The notes beneath the pieces are model-generated. The model was not told where the DNA came from, made no database searches, and saw only the letters and a list, made by a program, of their open reading frames with translations. This document shows positions 49,379 through 57,310 of a stretch of DNA of 64,000 nt, piece after piece (the first letter of the stretch is position 1; each line of letters opens with the position of its first letter). The stretch is from Thermohalobaculum sp039033215 (lineage in GTDB: Bacteria > Pseudomonadota > Alphaproteobacteria > Rhodobacterales > Rhodobacteraceae), in NCBI GenBank assembly GCA_039033215.1, contig JBCCDA010000013.1:1-64000 (forward strand), read 5' to 3'. The position numbers and the translations under genes are program-made.

Positions 49379-51313
49379 TCAGGCGTCTTCCAGCGCCCGT
49401 GCCCGGGTTTCGATCAAATGGTCCGCATCGCGGCCGTAAAGCTCCTGATAGTGGTCGAACGTCGCCGTGAACCGGCCGACACCTTGCGTGATCGACCTGA
49501 GATCCCCGATGAGGTCGATCACTGTCGAGCCCGGCATGAGCGCCCGGAAGTTATCCCAGCCCTCGGCGTCCTCCACCCGGTCAAAGCCCAGAACCTGCCC
49601 CCGTCGTGAAGACACCAGCGGGTTTAGAGCACCCGTGAAGACCGACGGGATATCGAAGCGCACGTCGTAGATCGGCTCGAGCAACACCGCGCCGCCATCC
49701 TCGAGCGCCTGGCGCACTGCGCCGCGGCCGGCGATCTTGAAGGCCATGTCCGACGAGTCGACCGCATGGTACTGACCATCCGTCAGCGTCACCGCGATAT
49801 CGACCACGGGAAACCCGAGATGGCCCCGCTCCGTCGCTTCGCGCGCACCGATCTCGACCGCCGGAATGTAGTTCTTCGGGACAGAGCCGCCGTGGATCTT
49901 CTGGCTGAACTCGAACCCCGCACCCCGTTCGGCCGGGGCGACGCTCAGCTTCACGTCGGCGAACTGCCCTGCCCCTCCCGATTGCTTCTTGTGGCGGTAG
50001 TGGACGTCGGCGCCCTTGGTGATCGTCTCGCGCAGGAGCGGTGTGACCTGGCGCTCGTGCGTCGGCACGCCGAATGCATCTGCCAGCACATCGCGGTAAT
50101 GGCGCAGATGCTGGGCCCCCTGCCCGGCCAGTACATGCGCCCCGGTCTCGTGGTCATGTTCCAGTGTCAGCGAGGCATCCTCGGCCACGATCTTCTGGAG
50201 CGCTTCCGACAGCTTGGCATCATCGCGGTCGTTCTCCGGGAGGATCGCCTGGCGCACAAGGGGCGCGAGCGCCTCGTGCCAGCCGGGGGCCGGCATCGAT
50301 GTCTCGGCGTAGATGCAGCCGCCGTCCAGATGATCGGACTTGATCGCCGAGAATACCTGCCCCGCGGCAACCTCGGTAGCGCTGCTCACCCCCTCGGCGC
50401 CGTGGACCGAGATCGGACCCAGCGGTCCGCCCCCCAGCGTCGCGCCGGTCTTAAGGTCCGTCAGCGCCCGCAGGTAGGTGGTCTTGCCCACATGCTTTCT
50501 GTGCCGCGCAAGGAAGCTTGCGGCATGCGCGCCACCCAGGGCATCGGCCTTGTCTGCCACGCCCGGCGCCTCGTGCCGAAGCGCCTTCATCAGTCGAAAG
50601 ACCCCGTTTCCGTGCGACGCCGATCCCATGAAGGCCGGGGTCACCGTCGCATCCTTGAGCACCCGCGCACAGATCCCGTAGACCGTTTCGCTGGCAGGCG
50701 TGCGGTCCTCGATCAACTCCTCCAGCAACCAGTCGTCATATTCCGAGAGGTTCTCGAGGAAGGCACCACGCGCTTCAGCCTCACGCCCGGTGAGGTCGGC
50801 GGGGATCTCGATCAGCTCGGACGGCTCCCCCTCGCGGTACTTCCATGCCCGTTCGGAGACGAGATCAACAGACCCGACGATCTGACCGTTCTCACGCATC
50901 GGGATCTGGCGCAGCACGATCGGGTGGTGCGAGTAGGCCTGCAGGGCAGCGACAATGTCGCGCGCCCGTTCCAAAGCCTCGTCGACCCGGTTGATGAACA
51001 GCACGGCCGGGACCCCGGCACGCTCGGCGCGGCGAATGAACGGCGCGGCCAGAACCGCGTGATCCGGGTTGGGCGACACACAGATCACCGCGATATCGGC
51101 AACCAGCAGCGCGTCGATCGCCTGTTGCTCGAACTCCAGTGATCCCGGGCAGTCCAGGACAGTCCACGCTTCCTCCAGGAACGAGAAAGCCCCTACCCGC
51201 ATCTCGTGCGCCTGTTGCCCGGGCGGCCTGCCCCCCTCGAGGGTGCACAACCCGTCTGCCAGCGTTGACTTGCCGACACCCTGGGCTCCGAGAACAGCGA
51301 TGCATTTGGACAT
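49379..51313 (-). CDS. Atypical elongation factor G-like GTPase
   Basis: 644 residues, shorter than EF-G (about 700). P-loop GAQGVGKST (9-17), G3 as DCPGS (54-58) and G4 as NRVD (108-111). Two striking differences: only about 35 residues separate the P-loop from G3, so the switch I region with the RGITI motif is missing, and the catalytic His after DxPG is Ser58. Domains II to V look present (GPISVHGAEG, AGQFADVKLSVAP, VVDIAVTLTDGQYHAVDSS, MPGSTVIDLIGDLRS). It may be a regulatory or rescue factor rather than the main translocase. Start MSKCIAVLG follows AGGGAGAG. Confidence 0.88.
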   Translation of the reverse strand: MSKCIAVLGAQGVGKSTLADGLCTLEGGRPPGQQAHEMRVGAFSFLEEAWTVLDCPGSLEFEQQAIDALLVADIAVICVSPNPDHAVLAAPFIRRAERAGVPAVLFINRVDEALERARDIVAALQAYSHHPIVLRQIPMRENGQIVGSVDLVSERAWKYREGEPSELIEIPADLTGREAEARGAFLENLSEYDDWLLEELIEDRTPASETVYGICARVLKDATVTPAFMGSASHGNGVFRLMKALRHEAPGVADKADALGGAHAASFLARHRKHVGKTTYLRALTDLKTGATLGGGPLGPISVHGAEGVSSATEVAAGQVFSAIKSDHLDGGCIYAETSMPAPGWHEALAPLVRQAILPENDRDDAKLSEALQKIVAEDASLTLEHDHETGAHVLAGQGAQHLRHYRDVLADAFGVPTHERQVTPLLRETITKGADVHYRHKKQSGGAGQFADVKLSVAPAERGAGFEFSQKIHGGSVPKNYIPAVEIGAREATERGHLGFPVVDIAVTLTDGQYHAVDSSDMAFKIAGRGAVRQALEDGGAVLLEPIYDVRFDIPSVFTGALNPLVSSRRGQVLGFDRVEDAEGWDNFRALMPGSTVIDLIGDLRSITQGVGRFTATFDHYQELYGRDADHLIETRARALEDA

Positions 51314-51526
51314 AAGGCTCTCCCTTTGGCTCGCTCGTGGCTGCCTCGGGGACGCGGCGCTTCTGACGGTGCCGTCTTATCGCGGTGTGCGGCCGTTGCT
51401 CCTCCGGGGGCGGCCGTCTCACCCCGAGTAAACGGCAGTTTGCCTCCGGCGTCCACCCCGGGGCGTCGAATGGTTGCCCAGGCGCCGCGCATTCCCATAT
51501 GAGGAAGCACAGGCAGGAGGACCCCG

Positions 51527-51781
51527 ATGCAGGAACGCAACAAGATTTTCGACGACCTGAGCCAGCTCATGACGAACGCGGCCGGCGTTGCCCAGGGCGC
51601 GCGCGCCGAAGCCGAGACGGCGTTTTCGGGTATGATCGACCGCTTCCTGGCCGATCGAAACCTGGTCACGCGCGAGGAATTCGACGCCGTACGCGAGATG
51701 GCGATTCGCGCGCGGGAGGAAAATGACAAGCTCTCGGCCAGGATCGAAGCCCTCGAGGCGCGGCTCTCTGACACGGGCTGA
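51527..51781 (+). CDS. ubiK: Ubiquinone biosynthesis accessory factor UbiK (YqiC/BMFP family)
   Basis: 84 residues: N-terminal helix KIFDDLSQLMTNAAGVAQGARAEAE and a C-terminal coiled coil (REENDKLSARIEALEARLS), which is the BMFP/UbiK pattern. In proteobacteria UbiK interacts with UbiJ/UbiB-type factors to support aerobic ubiquinone synthesis. A CAGGAGGA lies upstream. The 213 bp before it, back to the EF-G start, hold no evident gene. Confidence 0.88.
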   Translation: MQERNKIFDDLSQLMTNAAGVAQGARAEAETAFSGMIDRFLADRNLVTREEFDAVREMAIRAREENDKLSARIEALEARLSDTG

Positions 51782-51965
51782 GGGTAGTACGGCCCCATGA
51801 GGGGCGATTCCCGTGAACTTTAGCTGACAGCCCAGAATTCCGCTTGCGGGGTGGCGGGGTGACTGCCACCATATGTCGTGGGTACGAGCAGTAGTATACC
51901 CGCGATATGGCAACCCAGGGTGCATCCTGTGGGCACAGCCTCACAGGTCACCACAAAAAGGGGGC

Positions 51966-52475
51966 ATGAGGCAGATGACAGCAACCGAGCACTTTTCTTC
52001 CGCCGAGATCCATCCGATCGACATCGTCGAAACCCTTGCGCACGATTGCGAGTGGGAATTCGACCGGGTCGGTGAAGACCAGATTGCCATGGCCATCGAA
52101 GGGGGCTGGCGGGTCTACTCCGTCAACCTCGCGTGGTCTGGATACGATGACATGCTTCGGCTGGTGTGCAGCTTCGAGCTGACACCACCGGAGGAACGGC
52201 TCGGCGAGATGTTGGAGCTGATCAACCTCGCCAATGATCAGATCTGGTGCGGCAGTTTCGTACTTTGGCCCGAGCACAAGCTGATGGCGTTCCGCTATGG
52301 CTTGACGTTGGCCGGTGGTGCGACGGCAACGCCCGAACAGATCGAGGCGATGGTTCTGACCGCCGTCGGTTTCGCAGAGCGGTATTATCCGGCTTTCCAG
52401 CTGGTGGGATGGTCCAACCAGACCCCGACTGAGGCCTTGCAAGTCGCGATCGAGGAAGCCTACGGTACCGCATAA
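51966..52475 (+). CDS. YbjN domain-containing protein
   Basis: 169 residues with the alphaproteobacterial YbjN pattern: HPIDIVETLAHDCEWEFDRVGEDQIAMAIEGGWRVYSV and later LINLANDQIWCGSFVLWPEH. It resembles type III secretion chaperone-like folds; in some relatives it influences stress tolerance and motility, but no activity is certain. Start at 51966 follows AAAAAGGGGG; an ATG nine bases on is equally possible. Confidence 0.85.
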   Translation: MRQMTATEHFSSAEIHPIDIVETLAHDCEWEFDRVGEDQIAMAIEGGWRVYSVNLAWSGYDDMLRLVCSFELTPPEERLGEMLELINLANDQIWCGSFVLWPEHKLMAFRYGLTLAGGATATPEQIEAMVLTAVGFAERYYPAFQLVGWSNQTPTEALQVAIEEAYGTA

Positions 52476-52532
52476 GACATTGAGATATTGATGAACATCG
52501 CTCGCTGGCATCCGTCGGCGGGCGATTTTTTG

Positions 52533-52582
52533 TGCAGCGCAGCATTTTCGATGTTGACATTGATGCTGCATCGCACAATATT
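52533..52582 (+). promoter_or_regulatory. Phasin promoter with PhaR-type operators
   Basis: A sigma70-like promoter TTGACA (52554-52559), 17-bp spacer and AATATT (52577-52582). TGC-rich palindromic motifs flank and overlap it: TGCAGCGCAGCA at 52533-52544 and TGCTGCATCGCA at 52564-52575, the second inside the spacer. PhaR of Paracoccus and Rhodobacter is known to bind such TGC/GCA repeats and repress phaP until polyhydroxybutyrate granules titrate it, which fits the phasin gene downstream. Confidence 0.75.
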
Positions 52583-52625
52583 ACCATAAGATCGAACGAC
52601 GCGAACAGCAGCTCAGGAGGCTCAC

Positions 52626-53078
52626 ATGTCCGATAAATTTCCCTTCGCCTTCGACTTTGGCGCGATGACCGACTCGTTCCCCACGATGGACAAGTTCTTC
52701 AAAACCGACTTCCCCGCCTTTGACTTTGGCGTCTTCCAGGAAGCGCAGCAGAAGAACATGAAAGCGCTGATCGAAGCCAACAAGACCGCCGTGAACGGCT
52801 ACCAGGCCCTCTATAAGCGCCAGGCGGAGCTCTTTGAAGCAGCTGTCGCCGAAGCCAAGGATCGCTTTTCCGGCGTTCAGGGCCAACCGATGACGGCCGA
52901 GAATGCCGCAGAGAACTTCGAGTCCATGAAGTCGGCGTTCGAGAAAAATCTTGGTGATCTCAAAGAGATCGCTGAACTGGCTCAGGCCGCCAACACGGGC
53001 GCGTTCGACATCATCAAGGCGCGCACCGAAGAGGCGTTTGCCGAGATGAAGGACGCCGCCGAGAAAATGGCCGCATAA
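52626..53078 (+). CDS. phaP: Phasin family protein, PHB granule-associated
   Basis: 150 residues, helical and amphipathic, with the phasin core NMKALIEANKTAVNGYQALYKRQAELFEAAVAEAKDRF. The Phe-rich N-terminus (FPFAFDFGAMTDSFPTMDKFF) could contact the granule surface. It coats polyhydroxyalkanoate granules in the cytoplasm. AGGAGG precedes the ATG. Upstream operators and a strong downstream terminator point to single-gene, granule-responsive expression. Confidence 0.9.
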   Translation: MSDKFPFAFDFGAMTDSFPTMDKFFKTDFPAFDFGVFQEAQQKNMKALIEANKTAVNGYQALYKRQAELFEAAVAEAKDRFSGVQGQPMTAENAAENFESMKSAFEKNLGDLKEIAELAQAANTGAFDIIKARTEEAFAEMKDAAEKMAA

Positions 53079-53104
53079 GGCCCAGGACCCGTCGGATCCC
53101 GGTT

Positions 53105-53143
53105 AGGACCACCTGCTCTCCTCCCTGGCAGGTGGTCCTTTTC
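53105..53143 (+). terminator. Rho-independent terminator of phasin gene
   Basis: A 12-bp perfect stem AGGACCACCTGC / GCAGGTGGTCCT with an 11-base loop followed by TTT, 27 bases after the phasin stop. The best intrinsic terminator in the window. Confidence 0.85.
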
Positions 53144-53197
53144 GTTTGAAAACTCCCGCTGCCCGACCTATCCCGGCCACTGGAGCGGAGGGGCACG

Positions 53198-53539
53198 ATG
53201 ACTGACCAGATCACATTCGACGACTTCATGAAGGTGGACATCCGCCTTGGCACGGTGGTTGATGCACAACCGTTTCCCGAGGCCCGCAAACCTGCGATCA
53301 AGCTCTGGATAGACTTCGGCCCCGAGATCGGCACCAAGAAGACATCTGCTCAGATCACCGAACATTATCAGTTGGATAGCCTTGTCGGGAAACGCGTGAT
53401 GGCGGTCGTGAATTTCCCGCCGCGCCAGATCGGCCCGTTCATGTCCGAGGTCCTGACGCTGGGCGTGAACGACGCGGATGACAACGTGACGTTGCTGTCG
53501 CCTGACCATGATGCGCCGAACGGTGCGCGGATGTGCTGA
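53198..53539 (+). CDS. csaA: tRNA-binding protein, CsaA type
   Basis: 113 residues, an OB-fold tRNA-binding domain (MKVDIRLGTVVDAQPFPEARKPAIKLWIDFG) with the CsaA-specific centre KKTSAQITEHYQ and end LLSPDHDAPNGARM. In Bacillus CsaA has chaperone and protein-export related activity; in other bacteria it is a small RNA/tRNA-binding protein. GGAGG stands before the start. Confidence 0.92.
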   Translation: MTDQITFDDFMKVDIRLGTVVDAQPFPEARKPAIKLWIDFGPEIGTKKTSAQITEHYQLDSLVGKRVMAVVNFPPRQIGPFMSEVLTLGVNDADDNVTLLSPDHDAPNGARMC

Positions 53540-53572
53540 GGCGCCCGAGCCGTCAAACCCGTGTGTGCAAAG

Positions 53573-53605
53573 CGTATGACTTGCGTATGCCAAACGTATG
53601 ACATT
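53573..53605 (+). repeat. 11-bp iteron array, second copy
   Basis: Three perfect-phase 11-bp units CGTATGACTTG, CGTATGCCAAA and CGTATGACATT. The middle unit is identical to the last unit of the array at 39740. Here it lies between the ends of csaA (plus) and the histidine kinase gene (minus), where no promoter is expected. About 50 bases further on is a short inverted repeat GGTGGG/CCCACC (53653-53670). The 159-bp gap holds no gene. Confidence 0.6.
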
Positions 53606-53698
53606 TGGGACGGAACGAGCTCGAAGGGTTAACGCCGGGTTTCAGATGTCCTGGTGGGCCGGGACCCACCCTACGGATGGCGACAAGGCGACCTCGCG

Positions 53699-55039
53699 CT
53701 AACGCGGGATCAGGATCGTGGCACGCAGCCCGCCCATCCGCGGGCTTTGATCCAGCTTCAGCGAACCACCGTGGCTGCGCGTGATGTCCAGCGCTATCGA
53801 CAGGCCGAGCCCCGTGCCCGACGCCAGATCCTGGTTGCGTGCCTCGTCCAATCGCGTGAAGGGCTTCAGCATGTCGTCACGCTTGTCCTCGGGGATGCCG
53901 GGCCCGTCGTCCTCGACCGAAAACTCTGCAAAACGCTCGGTCAACCGGACCGAGATCGCCGCCATCCCTCCGTAGATGACGGCGTTGGTCACCAGGTTCA
54001 TCATCGCGCGCCTAAGTGCGGTGCGCCGTATCTCGATCATCGGCGTTTCGGGGGTCATCACTTCCGAAAACACGGTGATCTCGGCACCGTTGCGCCGGGC
54101 GTCCGAGGCCACGTCCTGCACCAGCTCGACGGGCGAGACCAGTTCGGACACCTCACCTTCCTCGCCCCGGGCAAAGGCCAGAAACCCCGAAAGCATCTGC
54201 TCCATCTCGTCGACATCGCGGGAGATCTCGCGAACCTCCGGATTGTCGTCAGACACGGCGAGTGCCAGTTTCATCCGGGTCAACGGCGTCTTGAGATCGT
54301 GGCTGACCCCCGAAAGCATCCGCGTGCGCTGTTCAACGTGGCGCTCGATCCGGTTGCGCATATCGAGGAACGCGCCCCCTGCCCGGCGGACCTCATCCGC
54401 GCCGGAAGGCCGGAACGGAATCGCCCGGCCGCGTCCGAACGCGCTGGCCGCAACGGCGAGCTCGTGGATGGGACGCACCTGATTGCGCAGAAAGACCGTG
54501 GCGATGGCTGTCAGAAGCAACGCAGAGACCCCCATCCAGACGAGCAGCAGGTGTGGGTTGGCTGCGTTCAGGCGGCGGCGCGGGATCAGGATCCGGAGCG
54601 CGCCCTTCGAGGTCGCCACCCTGACTTCGACATGCTTCTCGAACGTCACGAGGTCGAGCGCGAAGGGCTGCACGACCTCATCCTTCAGGGTCTCGGCGAT
54701 CACGCCACCGGTCAAATCGAAGATCGTGCGCAGCGCCGCCGGTTCGACCAGCCCGCCTTCGTCCAGGCCAAGCTCCAGACCAAGCGGCGCCGACAGCTCT
54801 TCCAGCATCTCCTGCGCCTCGGCTGTTTCCGCCGCGGAATCGACCCGCGCGATCGCATAGTTGATCTCGCGCGCGATCGAACCTGCCATCTGCGCAGTGA
54901 CCCCATCGTAGTGGCGCTGGATGAACACAAGTGCGACCACGACCTGCAACAGCAGCATCGGCAGAACCAGGATCAGCAGCGCCCTGCCGAAGAGGCTCTT
55001 CGGAAGGTATCGCTTGAGGAGTGGTGGCACGCTCTGCAT
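53699..55039 (-). CDS. Sensor histidine kinase, EnvZ-like, orphan
   Basis: 446 residues: a transmembrane helix (ALLILVLPMLLLQVVVALVFI), a periplasmic domain of about 130 residues, a second helix (LLLVWMGVSALLLTAIATVFL) and a HAMP linker. The HisKA site HDLKTPLTRMKL (phospho-His about 246) is followed by the ATPase domain with N box MMNLVTNAVIYG, G1 DDGPGIPED and G2 GTGLGLSIA. It resembles EnvZ-type kinases. No response regulator gene adjoins it in the window, since the upstream neighbour is a divergent MBL gene, so its partner must be elsewhere or beyond detection. Confidence 0.9.
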   Translation of the reverse strand: MQSVPPLLKRYLPKSLFGRALLILVLPMLLLQVVVALVFIQRHYDGVTAQMAGSIAREINYAIARVDSAAETAEAQEMLEELSAPLGLELGLDEGGLVEPAALRTIFDLTGGVIAETLKDEVVQPFALDLVTFEKHVEVRVATSKGALRILIPRRRLNAANPHLLLVWMGVSALLLTAIATVFLRNQVRPIHELAVAASAFGRGRAIPFRPSGADEVRRAGGAFLDMRNRIERHVEQRTRMLSGVSHDLKTPLTRMKLALAVSDDNPEVREISRDVDEMEQMLSGFLAFARGEEGEVSELVSPVELVQDVASDARRNGAEITVFSEVMTPETPMIEIRRTALRRAMMNLVTNAVIYGGMAAISVRLTERFAEFSVEDDGPGIPEDKRDDMLKPFTRLDEARNQDLASGTGLGLSIALDITRSHGGSLKLDQSPRMGGLRATILIPR

Positions 55040-55086
55040 GGTGTCGAGCCTTACGCACAGACCAATGACACGGCAAGGAGGGGCGC

Positions 55087-56016
55087 ATGGCAGACCCGTT
55101 CGACAAGACCCCGGACGCCACCTATGGGGTGGCGGTCGACGTCGCACCAGGGGTACGCCGGATCACCGCCCCGAACCCGTCCCCCTACACCTTCACGGGC
55201 ACCCAGAGCTATCTGGTCGGAACGAAGGACCTCGCGCTGATCGATCCCGGGCCGGACGATCCCGATCACCTTGCGGCGATTGCTGCCGCGGTCGGGCCTG
55301 GCCAGCGGATCAGTCATGTCTTCGTGACCCACAGCCACCGGGATCATTCGCCGGGCGCCCGCATCATTGCGGATGAGACGCATGCCGATGTGTTGGCCTA
55401 TGGGGCGCATGGCGCGGGGCTCTCGTCCACGATGGAGGCGCTCGTTGCCAGCGGGGCGGATCTAGGCGGTGGCGAAGGGGCCGATATGCGCTTTGCCCCG
55501 ACGATGGAGCTTTCGGACGGCGCCCGGGTCGAGGGGGATGACTGGGCATTGAGCGCGATCCATACGCCGGGGCATCTGTCCAACCATCTGTCCTTCGCGC
55601 TGGAAGGCACGGGCGTGGTGTTCACGGGCGATGTGGTGATGGGGTTTGCGACGACCCTGGTCTCTCCACCAGACGGGGACATGGCGGCCTTCATGGCAAC
55701 CTTGGGGCGCCTGCGCGGACGAGAGGAGGATACGATGTACCTTCCCGGGCACGGCAACGCGGTCGCCGAGCCCATGGCAATGCTGGACTGGCAGATCGAC
55801 CATCGCCAGGCCCGGTTTGCCCAGATACTCGAGGCGTTGGTGGACGGTCCCGCCGATGCCGGCACCCTGGCCCGTCGGATCTACACGGACATCGATCCGG
55901 CCCTGCTGCCAGCGGCGGCGCGCAATGTGCTGGCCAGTCTGATCGGGCTGTCGGATCAGGCAAAGGTCGAATGTCAGGGACCGATCGCAGCGGGCGCGCG
56001 TTTCGCACTGCCGTGA
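55087..56016 (+). CDS. MBL-fold metallohydrolase, LACTB2-like
   Basis: 309 residues with the metal motif THSHRDH (His82, His84, Asp86, His87), HTPGHLSNHLSF, GDVVMGFATTLVSPPDG and YLPGHG. A C-terminal winged-helix-like tail (LARRIYTDIDPALLPAAARNVLASL) follows, as in LACTB2-type proteins. Human LACTB2 is an endoribonuclease; bacterial function is open. AAGGAGGGGC precedes the start. Divergent from the kinase gene by 47 bp. Confidence 0.88.
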   Translation: MADPFDKTPDATYGVAVDVAPGVRRITAPNPSPYTFTGTQSYLVGTKDLALIDPGPDDPDHLAAIAAAVGPGQRISHVFVTHSHRDHSPGARIIADETHADVLAYGAHGAGLSSTMEALVASGADLGGGEGADMRFAPTMELSDGARVEGDDWALSAIHTPGHLSNHLSFALEGTGVVFTGDVVMGFATTLVSPPDGDMAAFMATLGRLRGREEDTMYLPGHGNAVAEPMAMLDWQIDHRQARFAQILEALVDGPADAGTLARRIYTDIDPALLPAAARNVLASLIGLSDQAKVECQGPIAAGARFALP

Positions 56017-56025
56017 GCCGGGCGC

Positions 56026-57246
56026 TCAGACCGCCAGCCCGTGCAGCATCCTGGGCGCCGCTGACCCGGTGCCGGACGCTGACTGCATGAAGAACTTGCG
56101 CGCCTCCGGCAGAGCGCCGACCCCGGCAAGACCGAGGTTGCGCAGCGCCTGCATCGGAGCCGCACCTGTCGAAAACAACCGGTTCAGGCCATCCATGCCC
56201 AGCGCCATCGCCGTCGCATCGAAGCGCCGCCAGCGCTGATACCGCTCCAGCACCGTCATCTCGCCGAGGTCAAGGCCGAGACGCCCGGCCTCGACCAATG
56301 TCTCGGTGAGCGCTGCGACATCGCGCAGGCCCAGGTTCATGCCCTGCCCCGCGATCGGGTGCACGCCATGGGCGGCATCTCCGGCCACGACAAGCCGCGG
56401 GACCGCAAAGCTCGTCGCAAGCTGAAAGCCCAGTGGATAGGCCCAGCGCTTGCCCACCTGCCCCAGCGCGCCCAGCCTCGGCCCTATCCGTGCCCGGACC
56501 TCGGCCAGATACGCCGCATCGTCCAGGGCACGGATATGCTTGGCGCGGGCATCGCGCTCGGACCAGACAAGCGCCGAGCGGTTGTCTGGCAGTGGCAGCA
56601 CCGCAAAGGGACCGCCCGGGAAGAAGGACTGATGCGCCAACCCCTCGTGCGGCAGCTCGTGTGCAATCGCCGAGACAAGGCCCGTCTGCCCGTAGGACCA
56701 GCTTAGATAGTGGATCCCAGCGGCGCGCGCCGTAGCGGACCGTCGGCCATCGCAGGCGACAACCAGACTGGCGACAAGCTGCCGCCCGTCCTCCAGCGCC
56801 ACGTCGGCGCGTCCGGCCATGCGGGTCACCGCCAGCGCCCGGGCAGGTGACAGATGATCGAGCTTCGCCGTTGATACCGCCTCCAGAAGTGCCTGGCGCA
56901 AAAAACGGTCCTCGACGATCCAGCCAAGCGCGTCCTCGGCCATTTCGGTCGGGTCGAAGATCAGCCCCGCAGGCGACACCGGACCCGGCGCCCGGTCCAC
57001 GACCTCTATGCTCCGGATCGGCTCGGCCTTCGGCGCGATCCGGTCCCACACCTCGAGCAGGTCCAGAACATGCCGCGACCCAGGCGCCACCGCGTAGGCG
57101 CGGCCATCGAAGTCGTCGGCACCGCGTTCCTCCGGCGCTGCCGGGTCCACCAGTGCTACGTTCAGCCCTTGCCGCGACAGTGCCACGGCCAGCGCCGAGC
57201 CGATCAGCCCGCCGCCAAGGATCGCTACATCGTACCGCTTCGTCAT
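56026..57246 (-). CDS. FAD-dependent ubiquinone-type hydroxylase (UbiH/UbiF/Coq6 family)
   Basis: 406-residue flavoprotein monooxygenase: dinucleotide-binding GGGLIGSALAVALSRQG, the DG motif (LVVACDGRRSATARAAG) and the GD motif (VVAGDAAHGVHPIAGQGMNLGLRDVAALTE). It hydroxylates the ubiquinone ring; which position cannot be told from sequence, as alphaproteobacteria often use UbiL/UbiM-like variants. Start at the ATG before TKRYDVAILG, after AAAGG. Its end is 10 bp from the convergent MBL gene. Confidence 0.88.
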   Translation of the reverse strand: MTKRYDVAILGGGLIGSALAVALSRQGLNVALVDPAAPEERGADDFDGRAYAVAPGSRHVLDLLEVWDRIAPKAEPIRSIEVVDRAPGPVSPAGLIFDPTEMAEDALGWIVEDRFLRQALLEAVSTAKLDHLSPARALAVTRMAGRADVALEDGRQLVASLVVACDGRRSATARAAGIHYLSWSYGQTGLVSAIAHELPHEGLAHQSFFPGGPFAVLPLPDNRSALVWSERDARAKHIRALDDAAYLAEVRARIGPRLGALGQVGKRWAYPLGFQLATSFAVPRLVVAGDAAHGVHPIAGQGMNLGLRDVAALTETLVEAGRLGLDLGEMTVLERYQRWRRFDATAMALGMDGLNRLFSTGAAPMQALRNLGLAGVGALPEARKFFMQSASGTGSAAPRMLHGLAV

Positions 57247-57310
57247 GGCCTTTGACTTATGGGGAGCCTCTGGTGAATGTCCAATGCGCGATGGACGCAG
57301 GGAGGGCATC

